64,000 nucleotides of DNA from Cytospora piceicola (Eukaryota > Ascomycota > Sordariomycetes > Diaporthales > Cytosporaceae), in the NCBI GenBank assembly GCA_023375675.1, contig JALQBC010000007.1, forward strand, positions 1,364,001 to 1,428,000, given 5' to 3'. The notes below the pieces were generated by a model, which was not told where the DNA came from, ran no database searches, and saw nothing but the letters and a program-made list of their open reading frames with translations. Below are positions 11,270-22,388 of the stretch, one piece after another (position 1 is the first letter of the stretch; each line of letters begins with the position of its first letter). Made by a program: the position numbers and the translations under genes.

Positions 11270-11910
11270 TCAGAATCGCACATCCTGGCGTTGAACCACG
11301 CGGTAATGAACGTCGGTCATTGAACCACTCGTAAGCCCGACCTGCCTCGACTGGGTTGGTCGAGTACCCACTCGCAGTGCGACCTCGTTGTCTCCGCATC
11401 TGATCAAGACATCTGGAAGGCCCATATCGCCCACCACCATGAGACCTTGCACATGACGCGTCATGGCCACACACATCCTCTCCGCCTTTGCCATGAATTT
11501 GGGGCCGGATGAGACAGAAACAGTGGTGAAAAGGAAAACAACATCCTTCTCAGATCCTTGGTAGGCATCCACGGTGCCAACGTCCAGGCCTCTTGGGTCA
11601 CGCCTGGTCAGGATAGCTGCAAATTGTGCTTTTAACCGAGTTAGTTGGGCTGCATACCGAGTGAATGTGATCGGTATTACCTGTAAGCCCGGCTCAGCGC
11701 AAATATGTCGTGCACTTTGAAGACTTCGAAGTACGCGGTGGTCTCAATGAGTTCATCAAGCTTCTTGATGCCCGGAGAAGGGAACTCGTCGGTTTTCTTG
11801 GTGAGGCCGCGAAACAGCCACGGATGACCGATGAACAGGGGGCAGCGGGAATCAGTGAAGTCGACACAGAATGCTCCTGAGGGACTCGTCTGGCAGACTG
11901 GCAGACTCAG
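11270..11910 (-). pseudogene. SF1 (UPF1/DNA2-like) helicase, C-terminal fragment (copy A)
   Basis: Read on the minus strand, this piece holds VDAYQGSEKDVVFLF (helicase motif V region) followed by ERMCVAMTRHVQGLMVVGD (motif VI, canonical form VALTRA). These are hallmarks of the AAA_12 C-terminal half of UPF1/DNA2-type superfamily 1 helicases. Just before it lies an ITFTRYAAQLTRLKAQF segment resembling motif IV, and before that a conserved block GAFCVDFTD...HPWLFRGLTK. The frame changes near 11690 between the HPW block and motif IV, and the upstream motifs I-III are separated from it by the 16-bp minisatellite. It therefore belongs with the 12330-13536 fragment as one broken gene. Related pieces occur at 13690-14835 and 15418-15580. 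Confidence 0.7.
11276..11440. repeat. Direct repeat, left copy (partner 15418-15580)
   Basis: This stretch at the 3' end of helicase copy A is repeated about 4.14 kb to the right in the same orientation. It shares CATCCTGGCGTTG, CACGCGGTAA, CGACCTGCCTCGACTGGG and further blocks. The right copy has gained an insertion containing TACCTAGGTA. Confidence 0.85.
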
Positions 11911-11984
11911 CGACCACCTGAACCTCTGCGTTGTCTTGGATCATACCCTCCTCACTCCCTTTCGTCCTCCCTCTCTGTCATCCT

Positions 11985-12312
11985 GCCCTCCTCCCTCCCA
12001 GTCCTCTTCCCTCCCAGTCCTCCTCCCTCCCACTCCTCCTCCCTCCCACTCCTCCTCCCTCCCACTCCTCCTCCCTCCCACTCCTCCTCCCTCCTACTCC
12101 TCCTCCCTCCCAGTCCTCTTCCCTCCCAGTCCTCCTCCCTCCCAGTCCTCCTCCCTCCCACTCCTCCTCCCTCCCACTCCTCCTCCCTCCCACTCCTCCT
12201 CCCTCCCACTCCTCCTCCCTCCCACTCCTCCTCCCTCCCACTCCTCCTCCCTTCCTGCCCTCCTCCCTCCCACTCCTCCTCCCTCCCAGTCCTCCTCCCT
12301 TCCTGCCCTCCT
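11985..12312. repeat. 16-bp minisatellite (CTCCTCCTCCCTCCCA)n
   Basis: About twenty tandem copies of a 16-bp pyrimidine-rich unit, with a few point variants (CAGT for CACT, CCTGCCCT), occupy this stretch; less regular pyrimidine-rich sequence extends left to about 11942. Because 16 is not a multiple of three, translation gives a 16-residue super-repeat. All three frames stay open on each strand, so the long frames seen here are repeat artefacts. On the minus strand the array begins soon after the Walker A part of helicase copy A and takes the place of its motifs II and III. Confidence 0.95.
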
Positions 12313-12329
12313 CCCATCTACCCTTACAC

Positions 12330-13536
12330 CCGGGCTGTCTCCCACCACCCGGCGGTAAGCGTCATGGTCGGTGCGGCAATCGTAGGACCTGATGACAGGG
12401 CCTTTCATGCCCGTGCCGTTCAATGTCTTGACGTTGTTCGACGTGGTTCCATCCACCGCCTTGTGCTGGTTGGCGATGACAAGAACACGCTTGCCCTGCA
12501 GCACTGACAGCGCGACGGCCACGCCAGTCTGGTAAGACTTGCCCGTCCCACCGGCACCAGAGGTGAGGAGCAAACCGCAAGGAACGCGTCGAAGGTAGCG
12601 CGCGCGTATGGCGCGTCGAGACAACGGAATCCTCTGAAGAACGCGAGCAAGATACTTGGGCTCACATCCCTCCAAGAAGTCGTCTTCAAAGTAGTGATCC
12701 GCCGAGTTGCCCAGCATGATGGATGAAAATGTAATTCGGCCTCGAAAGGCCTCTGAGTCTGTGGCCGGGTCGATGAAGCAGTTGTCATCATGCTCCGAGT
12801 CGTCATCGTATGTCCATTCGGGCCAGGTATACTCAGCCTTTGACGCCCAACGCACAACACCATTGAACCTTCGGCGTGCAGGCTTTGAACTGTCAGGAAA
12901 CTTGAGGTAAATGTTGTGGTACCACTCAATGCCCATATCGAAGTCGGGCACCTTTCCTGTTGTGACGACATGAGGTTCATCTGAAACGGGTAGCTCACGT
13001 CTCTTGACGTAAATGCACAGCTTGTTGGGTGGCAACTGTTGTGTGAAGGGGTTGTGGACAAACTCTCCCTGCCAAGTCTGGTTGTCGCGCGAACGCCACC
13101 TGGAACTGCCGACATGACCTTCCAGTTCGGAGGGCTTGGTGAAAGACACTGCAACCTCACAGCCAGGCTCAATGATGGAGTCCAGGGCACCATGGTACTG
13201 CTGCGAGAAACTGCGATGACCACAGTCGACAACCACCACGTATGCGGCGTGACCTTGGCCACATCGGTAGAATTGGCATCAAATTGCTTGGAACCTGACA
13301 TCGATGGTAGGCACCTGTGTCCAGAGTGACTCCATTGCAATTGCTGTGAGGTGAACAGATGTGTACTCTGAACGAGTACGGAATCGGGTAAATGCGGCGT
13401 AGTGCATGTCCTCATACTGCAACCGCAGCCTGTCGAACTTCGCACGGAGGGCAACGACATCATCATATCTGACATCTTTCATCCCAAAGTCCTGGACAGG
13501 AGATGCGTCCTCATGTTGAACCATCGCGCGGAGCAC
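12330..13536 (-). pseudogene. SF1 helicase, N-terminal and Walker A fragment (copy A)
   Basis: The minus-strand frame carries a Walker A box GAGGTGKSY within LLTSGAGGTGKSYQTGVAVAL, then RVLVIANQHKAVD (motif Ia region), as in UPF1-like superfamily 1 helicases. Upstream are about 250 residues with a putative beta-barrel-like region, and a further 85-residue stretch from 13536. A stop and frame change near 13240-13285 separate these two parts. Downstream the frame runs straight into the 16-bp minisatellite after a YDCRTDHDAYR segment, so motifs II (DEAG), III and the start of domain 2 are missing. Together with 11270-11910 it makes a helicase whose core was lost or replaced. I found no sign that it could be translated into a complete enzyme. 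Confidence 0.7.
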
Positions 13537-13689
13537 TTGAAGTGAAGCCTCAACTGCTGGCGCGGGCAGGAATCAGCTTCCAAGTTTTCCTCCAATTGAT
13601 ATTCTGAAGAGTGGGGTTGGCGTCGGCTTTCGTGGCTCGATCGGATTGCATGAAACCTGAGATGTTGTATTCCTACACACCATCCCAGA

Positions 13690-14835
13690 AGAACTCGTCG
13701 ATATCCTTTGTGAGTCCGCGAAATGGCCAGGGATGACCAACGCACAAGGGGGAATGAAGATCGGTGAACTCCACACAGAAAGCTCCACGTGGGCCAGTCT
13801 GGCTGACGGGAAGGTTTATGAGACGACGAATTGAGAGTTTGAAGATCCAGGAAAGAGACGGAGCTCTGTGCCCTAGTCTCCTAGCCTCCTAGCCTCCTAG
13901 CCTCCTAGTCTCCTAGCGTCTATATGGGAGGCTGTGGGATGGTCGCTCTTCATATCCCAAATTGACTGGCCATCCTGAATCAAATGCTCAAATTTGGCGT
14001 CATCAGGCAGACCGACGGCAATCTCAATCCCGCGTTCTTTCAGATCCTCTTCCGCTCGCAAGAGCATCGCCCTGTACGGGATGATGAAGGCTATCCTCCG
14101 CGGATCAATGTGCCACTCACTCTCTGGGTCGAAGAGATGGTATTCCAGGACGGGAGTGAATGTATTCCACATCTCCATATTGTACGACAACTTGCTTGCC
14201 CGATCGAGGTATATTGAGGAATAACGGCCAATGTTTGTTGCTTGGAGGTATCATGATGCTGCGGCCCCACATCTGGGCCCAGCCCTCCAGGATCTTCGCC
14301 AAAGTTGTGTCCGCTGCAGGGTCAATGTTGTCAGACGCGTAGAATGCATGCTTTGGGGGGGCGGGGCGGGCGGGGAAGGTTGGCGGGCGCCATCATTCCT
14401 GGCAACATTCGCCGCTGCTCATCCATGACAAGAATAGGCCAGGAAAGAAACCGCAGTCAGTTCGCCAATGGGAGGACAAGTCGTTTCGCGGAACGTTCTT
14501 TACTCGGTCCACGATGGGGGGGGAGGTAGTTGCTTGTGGTCGAAAGTGAGGAACAACCGTGTCTGACGAAACATACACGACAGGATCTCGCCTTCCGTGA
14601 TGGCACCGGCCTCGTCAACAGTGAGGACGTGGGCGACGTGCTTGGTGAAGTAGCTGGTATGCGACTCAGGCGCGCCGTATGATGTTGTGCAGACAGCCTT
14701 TGCCTCAGCGAACTTCTGAGGGAGCTTGAAAGGGAAATTTTGAGGTGGATCTTGAAGGGGATCTTGAGGGGGCTTTTGCTTGACAAAGCGGCCAGTTTTG
14801 GGATCTCGAGGATTCTCATTTTGCCACCCATAGGC
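13690..14835 (-). pseudogene. SF1 helicase, central fragment (copy B)
   Basis: Minus-strand pieces in several frames show AKAVCTTSYGAPESHTSYF, then HVLTVDEAGAITEGEIL (motif II, DEAG), FDHKQLPP (motif III), VMDEQRRMLPGM (the conserved QRRM segment), and RRIAFIIPYRAMLLRAEEDL (motif IV). The GAFCVEFTD...HPWPFRGLTK block follows at 13805-13690 and is also found in copy A at about 11900-11790. The frame changes several times and at least one stop lies between the blocks, so this is a decayed gene. Walker A is absent from this copy, and the motif V/VI part does not follow. It is complementary to copy A in the motifs it keeps, which suggests a tandem duplication followed by unequal loss. Confidence 0.65.
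13872..13917. repeat. 10-bp tandem repeat (CCTAGCCTCC)
   Basis: Four to five copies of a 10-bp unit, alternating CCTAGCCTCC and CCTAGTCTCC, lie inside helicase copy B between two conserved blocks. It is a second small pyrimidine-rich array in the same locus. Confidence 0.85.
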
Positions 14836-15417
14836 ATCAATAGGGCCAGGTTGGATGAATTAGGTCGTATCGTCGGTTTGGGACCTTGTTGTTTTCGAAA
14901 GCGTTGATTGCGTGAAGCAATTGAATGAAGACTGAGGGGATCTCGGAGGCTGGAAAGTTTCGAGGGCTGCTGACAAAACCAAGATTGTCCTTTGTCGATG
15001 GTCGTTTCGCGTGAACGTTCCGCGGGGCCTTTAGCCGACCGGTGCCCGATTGAAAGGTTTAGGTCTTTATCTTAGGGTTTAGATTGTGATTGAAAAGTCG
15101 ATTGGTCAGGGGAGTTCTGGATCGTAGTGTCGCGTAAAAACACGTCAACAAATCGAGGATTTTCGCTCAGTTGTAGCTACCATATAACGGTAGTATTCAC
15201 GATGCAATAGAGGGAACTTAGGGACCAGATGGTGTTTAGAATACAGCCAATTCAGTTTATCGTAGAGTTTCCGTTGCGCGTGTGTGTGTTGCAGGAAGGA
15301 AACCTAAAGGCTATGGTGTTGCGGGGGGAAAGGCTAAGGTAGCCGTCAGTCTGCTGACGTAATAATCCGCCCCGAAATCCCCCCGAGCCCAGCCCATGAT
15401 GTCCCATCAGCTGGCAC
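14836..15417. other. Non-coding stretch, 582 bp
   Basis: This lies between helicase copy B and the right direct repeat. It contains short blocks with T-rich and G-rich runs and no supported frame. It may be decayed sequence of the helicase family. Confidence 0.4.
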
Positions 15418-15580
15418 ATCCTGGCGTTGCACCACGCGGTAACGAATTCGGTCTTTTAACTACCTAGGTACTCATAAGCCCGACCTGCCTCGACTGGGTT
15501 GGTCGAGTATCCATCCACTCGCAGTGCGGCCTCTTTGTCTCTGCATCTGATGAAGAAGGCCCTCACCACCAGTCTCCAAT
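15418..15580 (-). pseudogene. Helicase 3'-end remnant (right direct repeat)
   Basis: This is a diverged second copy of the sequence at 11276-11440, where helicase copy A ends. It retains the same order of conserved DNA blocks but carries small insertions, including one with the TACCTAGGTA palindrome. It has no useful frame. Its position just downstream of the 15660-16705 gene mirrors the relation between the repeat and helicase copy A. Confidence 0.7.
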
Positions 15581-15659
15581 AGCAATGACACCACGATGGA
15601 AAGACTGACACCACCCTCGAGGCGTGAGTGATGAAAGCCTTAGAAGAGAGCTCGGAGGC

Positions 15660-16705
15660 TCAAGCATCACACACTTGGTCGACTGGCTCAGCCTTTGCCT
15701 CCTCAGCATCCTCAGCCTCATCGACAGGAATAAACTCGTACAGCCTGTACGGCTCCATATCTTCCAGCATACTCAAGCTGCGGACGCTCTTCTGGGTGCC
15801 GGTGTCACCTGCAGAATTTTGGACGTTGTACCGAACTGTTCTGATCGGGATGAACAGCTTGAATGGCTCATTGTCCGGACGACTATGGATATGGTGGCCG
15901 TTAGCCCAATGGGTGACCCGATTGCGGGCGATGAAGACGGCGACCTCCAAATTGTATCTGTAATTAAGTTAGCTGGGCTCTAGATGCAGGGGATGTGAGC
16001 CGAATTACCTGTTGACGCGGCTGAGCTCGAAGAGGTCATGGGCCTTCATTGCCATATAGTGTGCGGTGGTCTCGTTCAGATGGTTGAACCAGGACATCGT
16101 CACATAGGGCGACAAGAAGTTTCCGTTGCTCGTGAGCAATTGTAGGTTGACCTAGAATGTTGTTCAGTCTTGGTTGTTATACCTGGTAAAAATATTTTAT
16201 TTACCTGGTTGTGGCGGGTGACCATGGCGCGCATCGACACGGTTGCACCGCGCATGCGCTCCTTGGCAGTGGTCTTCACATCGAGCTCTCGGGCCAGGTG
16301 CTTGTATGCGCGATTCTTGAGGGCCTTGCTAGTGTGGCCACGACGCTTCTGCTCCTCCCTGATCTCTTTCTCGCTGGGGTAGTCCTCGAGGAGGACTCCT
16401 ACCTCCACTGTCTTGTCCTTCATACCAGAACTCAGAGACATGGGGTCTGGAAGTTGATGATATTCGCCACTCTTCCAGTATCTGAAGATACTGGCAAGGA
16501 AATAAGCCGTCTCCTTGGAAGTAGGACCGCACTCTTGAAACTGGGAGTGCATCGACTTGGCCTTGAAGATAATGTCCCCCAAAGCTCTCTTCTGGTCCTC
16601 AGTAAGAAGCTTCACGCTATTAATGATGGCGTGTCCAGGCATTGGTCGCACTGGGTCGGTGCCCTTAGTGGCTCCAGAAGACGATGAGCTCGGCAAGAAA
16701 TCCAT
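15660..16705 (-). CDS. Hypothetical protein related in part to the helicase copies
   Basis: Three exons (16705-16205, 16151-16009, 15957-15660) join in frame with introns of 53 and 51 bp to give 313 aa. I do not recognise the family. The middle has a basic stretch (KALKNRAYKHLARELDVKTTAKERMRG, about residues 125-155), and the C terminus is strongly acidic (EDAEEAKAE). The segment ETTAHYMAMKAHDLFELSR matches ETTAYFEVFKVHDIFALSR in helicase copy A. DNA similarity continues across the following intron (16008-15958), including its CTAAC branch region. So this gene and the helicase copies share ancestry over at least this stretch. The ATG at 16705 was chosen because upstream residues in frame look like 5' UTR. 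No helicase motif is present. Confidence 0.6.
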
Positions 16706-17241
16706 TTCGTAATAATAGCGCGGACGCGAATATGCGAAGGGACTGGGAGGTATCGATGTCTTTGAATGTTCAATAGCGCGCACGCTACTTGACTGGGAGA
16801 CATCAATGTGTGTTAGTGGTGAGGCTGAAAGCGGGGCGAGAAATAGAATGTGGCTGTGACGCATGCAGGAGGGAAGAGATAATATGATCGACATCAATAC
16901 GTACGATGATCTAAAGCTGGAGTGTCTGGAGTGGGATCCAAGGATGCCACGGAGGCCTTGTCTGAAGTTCGAGGAAATGATGGAGTCGAGCAGGGTCAAC
17001 CCGTCTGCATGGGGTGTACACTCTTGGGAATGATTGGTGTTGCTTGAAAGTACAGCTCGTAAGCTGAAATGGGGCAAGATTTTGCACCCAGAAAAGGAGG
17101 AATGGCAAGAGTGAAAGATGTGAGAAAGGAAAACAAAGTCAAGAGGACGAAGGTTTGCGATAAAGCACGAGTTGAGGGTGAAGGTTTAAATGTGTTGGCG
17201 CGTGTACGTGTGTCTCGCGTGGTGGGGATTTAGAAAATACA

Positions 17242-17267
17242 TACCTAGGTACCTAGGTACCTAGGTA
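17242..17267. repeat. Palindromic TACCTAGG repeat (three units)
   Basis: The sequence is three consecutive TACCTAGG units closed by TA. It is its own reverse complement. Single or double units recur at many intergenic sites in the window. Confidence 0.9.
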
Positions 17268-17700
17268 TTTTCAGGCACCCAAATATTGTGGCCAACTGCC
17301 AATCAGAAATTTTAGCACACAATGTCAAGTGAATAGAAGGTGCACTTACCTATCGAAGCACCGGTGTACATTATCGGCCACATCGTCAGGTCAACGAGGG
17401 GAGGGCACACGGTCCTACCGCATCCCGCGCGCCCTCATCCCCCTTCTCGTAATTATGGGCTAGGGCGACCGACCAATTCATGCTTATGGGTGTCGAGGTC
17501 CCAACTGATGAATTTGGGCCAGATCTGGCACCGTAGCGTGAGGCATTCAAAGGTTAGTAATTTTAATATCGAAGGCAGATGTCACACTTTGCATGGGACG
17601 CGAGGTACTTGACATCTGAATGCGGCATCGGATTCCTCTTTTTGAAGCACTTGAGAAAATACAAATGTACATGTACGCGGAGTAAAAAAAACACCACGAG

Positions 17701-17732
17701 AGGGGGGGGGCCCAGGGGGGCCCAGGGGGGCG
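17701..17732. repeat. G-rich tract with quadruplex potential
   Basis: Runs of six to nine G separated by CCCA, followed by CGGG, lie in non-coding DNA. The G runs could form a quadruplex, and the GGGGCCC junctions are short palindromes. Confidence 0.7.
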
Positions 17733-17983
17733 GGAGTTGCAGCCCACATGTGTCGAATCGCTTCGGAAGGTTGAATTGATAGTATTTAACCTCAGAAGCA
17801 ACAGCTATCGACTGAATGGAAATAGACATCAGATTATCCCAAAACGCCAAGGACAAGATGCTATATCATCATGAACATTCCAAAACCCTACACTGAAACA
17901 CCAGCCGCGGCATGTGTATGAACATACTGACCATAAATATTTCAAAGTCCCACCAATATAGATACCATCTACACAGTGAACCG

Positions 17984-18646
17984 TCACTTATTTGGTTCCT
18001 TCTTATTCTCATTCTCCTTGGCTAACCTGTCGGCCTTCCGTGTTTCATAGGCATCCCTCTGCCTCTGTAACTGCGCTTCTCTATACTCGGGGTCGGCATT
18101 GCGCTTTGCGTAATTCTCCTTCTGCTTCTGATCGTTGTTTTCTTTGTATGACTGGTCGACGACGAGTTTTTCCCTGTGCTTCCGGTTTTCTGCCTCTCTC
18201 CATGCAGGGTCGGCTTTGGGCCTCTCCCTCAACCTCCGGTTCTTTTCCTCCTGGTACGACTTGTTGCCCTTGCGCGCCTCAATGTTCTTCCGGTTTCGCT
18301 CATCTCTGGTGGCATCGAGTCGGAGTTTGGTCCGCTCTTTGTTGTTGTAATAGAACTCGGCTGCCCTGCGCCTGAGCTTATCGCGGTTGAGGTAATTAGT
18401 ATCTCTTCTTCCGGACCAGCCGGAGTGGATGTCTCGGCGGCAACAGGTGGTGGTATCACCCCCACATGGTCTCTATCAATGACGAACGTGAATCAGTACC
18501 ATGGTACTATTGATGATCATGGTTGTAGTAATGCGATGGGTATACATCATACTCACGCGGTTCCGAAGGCGATGAAGTCGAAGTCCCAGGATATTAGACT
18601 CATACGTTGACGTTTTGGTGGCTCGCGACGCGGTTGCCTGTAGCAT
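17984..18646 (-). CDS. Hypothetical charged, helical protein
   Basis: A model with exons 18646-18557 and 18472-17984 (84-bp intron) gives 192 aa. From about residue 55 the protein is extremely rich in Arg, Lys, Glu and Asn, with a loose repeat around ADPxYREAxxQR (for example KADPAWREAENRK and NADPEYREAQLQRQRD), which predicts a long single helix or coiled coil. I do not recognise the family. The last 150 codons are convincing by composition and absence of stops. The first exon and splice are less sure, because a second open frame overlaps at 18229-18465 on the same strand. Localisation and role cannot be inferred. Confidence 0.45.
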
Positions 18647-20097
18647 CTTGGACAATAGCTGAATGCGAACAGAGCTATAACGAGAAGGCTGCTTCGGAAA
18701 TAAGGCGGAGCCAACGATAGTACATAAATACCGCCTGGGTCATCCAGGTCTACGGTACCAGGTATGACGAGAAGTGCAGCCCACGAAAGATCATGGACAG
18801 GCGCAGGGATGGGGTAACCGGAGGCTTGGAGGTATCATAGGAGTTTCCTCATGTTTGCCCATCGTAGGTTGTTGAAGAAGGTGGGCTGGTGTGCCGACTG
18901 GTAATGCTCAACCCGGGCAGCTTCTCTCTCACAGAGGCCACATCCATCCCGTCGGCGTTGGAATACGCTGGTTGCCGAGCCGATATAGCTATGCCAATGA
19001 TGTCGTGGTAAGAGGGGTCGCACCAAATCCAATACACCCCAAGTGGACGCTGTGTAGGGTCCACATCGTCAGTTAGGCCGGACACATCATCCTCGTCTGG
19101 AATGGGTCTGACCAGGGTGATATCATTGTGTTTGATCAATGATATAGAACGATTCGCAACTCCCAAGGTCGTAAGACGTCTCCTGCACTATCACTGGTGG
19201 AGATGTCGGATCCAGGGTGGTACTCGTTTCCTGAAGAGGACCCTCAGTTGAAACCCGTATGGGTACTCCTCGTAGTCGTCTTGGTGATGCATGGAGAGGA
19301 GATAGGGATATAGCGTCAGAAAATCGAAGAAATGTCAGTTCCAAGAAGGCGAATGCGATCAAGGAGGGTCCCAAAAAATCATGCACCCAGAAGTGATAGC
19401 TAAGGGGCCAGTTCCAAGGTAGTCATGTGTGGTGCAGGTGATAATCATTGGCCCACTTTCTTCGTCAGTTGAGATATACATAACTACATATGTACTCATA
19501 TGGCGCGGTACTTTAGCACAATGTTACGAAGATGGTAATCATCTTCTTCGCCTACAAATTGTAGGGTACGATGTATCAATATCCTCGCTATTGCTAGACC
19601 TTTGAAAAACCCCCTGGAGTACAGCTTCTCGCTTGTGGAGAAGTAGAAGTACTTAACAATAGTACTCCGAAACACCTGCGGGCCCCCAGTCAAGAGACTA
19701 CCTAAGACTGCTAAGTAGGTAATATCTCACGAATAACCACTGGGCTACGAAGCAAAAGGAAGGTCCCTCAAATTACTAGGTAACTTATGACCTATATTGC
19801 GACACTATCGCAATTGCAATAAAGGTTGAAATGGCAAAGGCACGTTGCAGGAACGTAATAAATGGAGATCTGTCAACCAATGCGATCTGGCGTGCTAAAA
19901 CGCTGCTGTGGATGGTACCCACCCACCTTGCAGCTTACCCCTGATGTCGCCGCCACAGACTTGCATGATGAAAAATTGGCAAAAGTCAAGCACCCTCTCC
20001 TTCTCTCCCTCGCCCCCTCGCCTTGTTCTGTCCCTTCTTCCCTTAACCACGATTTTATTGTCATTCCAATGTAATTCTGATATACTAAGCCACAAGA
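18647..20097. other. Intergenic, with possible coding remnants on the minus strand
   Basis: Two overlapping minus-strand frames at 19386-19123 and 19166-18849 have protein-like composition (for example GVYWIWCDPSYHDIIG), but no start, splice pair or family that I can support. They may be parts of one unrecognised gene or a relic. The rest, including 19390-20097 upstream of the HET gene, shows nothing coding. Confidence 0.4.
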
Positions 20098-22388
20098 ATG
20101 CCTGAAGAGCACTCCTTCCCGACACGGTCCTCAAGCTGCGACCGTCAGGGACAACTTCTTGACAGGCCGGACATGGACTGGTCCACGGAAGAGGTGGAGG
20201 AACTCATTAGCGCAACAACTTTATGCAAGACATGTCGTCCAATTTTCGGCCCGGATCCCTACGAGGACGACGGAAGTCTTCTTCAGCATCATGTATCCCT
20301 CGAAGCACTGCACCAGTCCGTTCGAGCAGGGTGTATTATCTGTACTATGCTCCACGAAAGATGGGAGCGTTACTCAGCATCACCCGATACACCTTCCTTA
20401 ATCCCTCGGGCTAAACGGTCTGAGGGTCTTACATTCTACTTCACGAGACGCGAGGAATTTGCGATCTTCGGTGTTGGTCCCCTGGAGCTGGGTGACAGTG
20501 AACCTCCAGAGGCCGATATATTGCTCTATCTTCGTATACGCGAGTGTATGTTATCCAATTGTTGTCCCTACATCCTTTTGGTCCTGCCGCATAAGGCTGA
20601 TTGCGTGGAATCATAGTGTCGAACATCGAAAACAAGAGCATGGTACTTCAACCCCAAAACCAAGCAAGCCAGTGTATGACGACTGCGGCCAGCTGGATGA
20701 ATATATGTCTCAGCAACAAACACAAGAAATGCCGGGATGTTAGACAGAGGTCGGGCGGGCAGCGCCCTAAGCCCACCCGGCTTCTGTACATCGATCTTGA
20801 GCAGGATGATTTCATAAGGCTCGTTTTAGTTGCGGATGAAAGACAGTATCAATACGTTACCCTCAGCCACAGGTGGGGAGTTCCCGAACCACCGAAGCTC
20901 TCCGAGAATAACGATTCTAGTCAACCGGGGAAGGTTTATATCAGGACTCTCGAGGCAGGTATCAAGATCTCCGATCTACCACGGACATTCCGAGAGGCCG
21001 TCCATATAGTTAGGCACTGTGGACTAAGTTATATCTGGATTGACTGCTTATGCATTGTTCAGGATATAAACTCTGAGGGTCAAAACCCATACTGGGAGAA
21101 GGAGGCAAAGAAGATGGCGGATATATACGCCGGGGGCATATTCAATATAGCCGTTACGAACGCTCGGAATTCCGAAGCAGGGCTATTTCCGACGCGACAC
21201 TATACCGCGGTTCCGGTAGTGCATGATTTGGCCCCTCCGGCTTCTCCTTGCGGGCAAGCCTCTATTCTTTGGGAAGATCCTTCGGGGAAATTTGAACGAG
21301 ATATTGTCTCCTCAGAGCTCCTGTCCCGTGGATGGGTATATCAAGAGGTTTTCCTGACACCTGCCAATCTCTTTTGCACAGCTGATGAAATGTGGTGGTC
21401 ATGTTTCCATGGAACATGTACCCAGACTTTCCCAGCAGGAACTGATATTGAGGACAGTATAAATGAAAAAAAGCTTAAAATTATGTGGGATGGTGTTGGA
21501 GCTTGGGATGCTTGGAGGGGCGTGCTCGAATCTTATTCTGCGACGTCGGTAACATTCAAAGATGACCGCCTAGTCGCAATCGCGGGACTGGTCGAGATCT
21601 TCCGGAGCCTATACCCTACTCATCTGCAGCATGCGCGTTACCATTCTGGGGTATGGTCGTTGGGCATCCAGGGTGGTCTAGATCAACTATTGTGGCGGAG
21701 ATCTAAGGGACATGCGCTGCCATCCCGCCGATACCCCGCCACACACCCTATACCCTCATGGTCTCCTGCGAGCTATGATGGGAAGATCAGGTGGCCAAGA
21801 GATCGGCTACCGGAGCTCCCAGAGTTCAAAAGCATGGATGACTCACAGTTGGACACTTTCGGGCGTGCTACTAAACAATCCCAGTGCACTTTACATCTCC
21901 GCGGTGTGCTTGTCAACATAGACATTCATATTGAAAACCAGCCCATGGAAAAGAGCTGGGCCAGTGTTACGGGACATGAAAACATCCTTATCGCTGTCGA
22001 ATGGGATAGTGATGAGGATCGACGACTAGCTGCTAAGTCGAGTTGCACGGATTACGCGCGAGTTCTCATCTTTGGGTTGGATCTGGACCGAGGCTGGTCA
22101 GTAGAAGGGATCGTGTTACGGCCGCTCGATAGTTCGCTGCGTACCAATGGTTCCAGAACCTGGGTTCGATGTGGGTATATTCACGACTTGGATCCCAAGT
22201 TGAAAGATAAAAAGAAGAACGTCGGGAAGGCCTTTCAGCTTGAAAGGTATGGTCTAAGCTGGATTTTGTATCAAGAGTTCGATATTTACTTGGGGAAATA
22301 CTACCTCGATGGTCGTTGGGGTCGCCGTTGGGGGCCCCTGGCAGACTTGACGACGACGACCGACCTGGAGGATATATATATAGTGTAG
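20098..22388 (+). CDS. HET-domain (heterokaryon incompatibility) protein
   Basis: Exons 20098-20545 and 20617-22388 join across a 71-bp intron to give 739 aa. The HET domain (PF06985) spans about residues 229-393. Its usual blocks are present: YVTLSHRWG (229-237), LPRTFREAV, LSYIWIDCLCIVQD (287-299), KMADIYAGGIFNIAV (315-329) and LLSRGWVYQE at the end. The N-terminal 150 residues contain several Cys and His (CKTCRPIF, CIICTML), as in many fungal HET proteins. The C-terminal 340 residues are of the variable type. Some members trigger cell death when unlike strains fuse; most are uncharacterised. There is no NACHT or WD repeat region. The start is the first ATG in frame, shortly after a pyrimidine-rich leader. 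The gene looks intact. Confidence 0.92.

Larger units (their letters stand above)
16706..17983. other. Intergenic, 1,278 bp, with palindrome and G-rich tract
   Basis: This lies upstream of the 15660-16705 gene and downstream of the charged minus-strand gene. It contains a 26-bp palindrome made of three TACCTAGG units at 17242-17267 and a G-rich tract at 17701-17732. No frame is supported. Confidence 0.5.

Noticed and set aside
11831..12392. Overlapping long frames on both strands rich in Ser/Pro/Leu or Glu/Gly/Arg
   Set aside because: They are translations of the 16-bp minisatellite, which has no stop in any frame.
13872..13917. Short regular repeats considered as a CRISPR-like array
   Set aside because: The units are contiguous 10-mers without spacers, and the host is a fungus.
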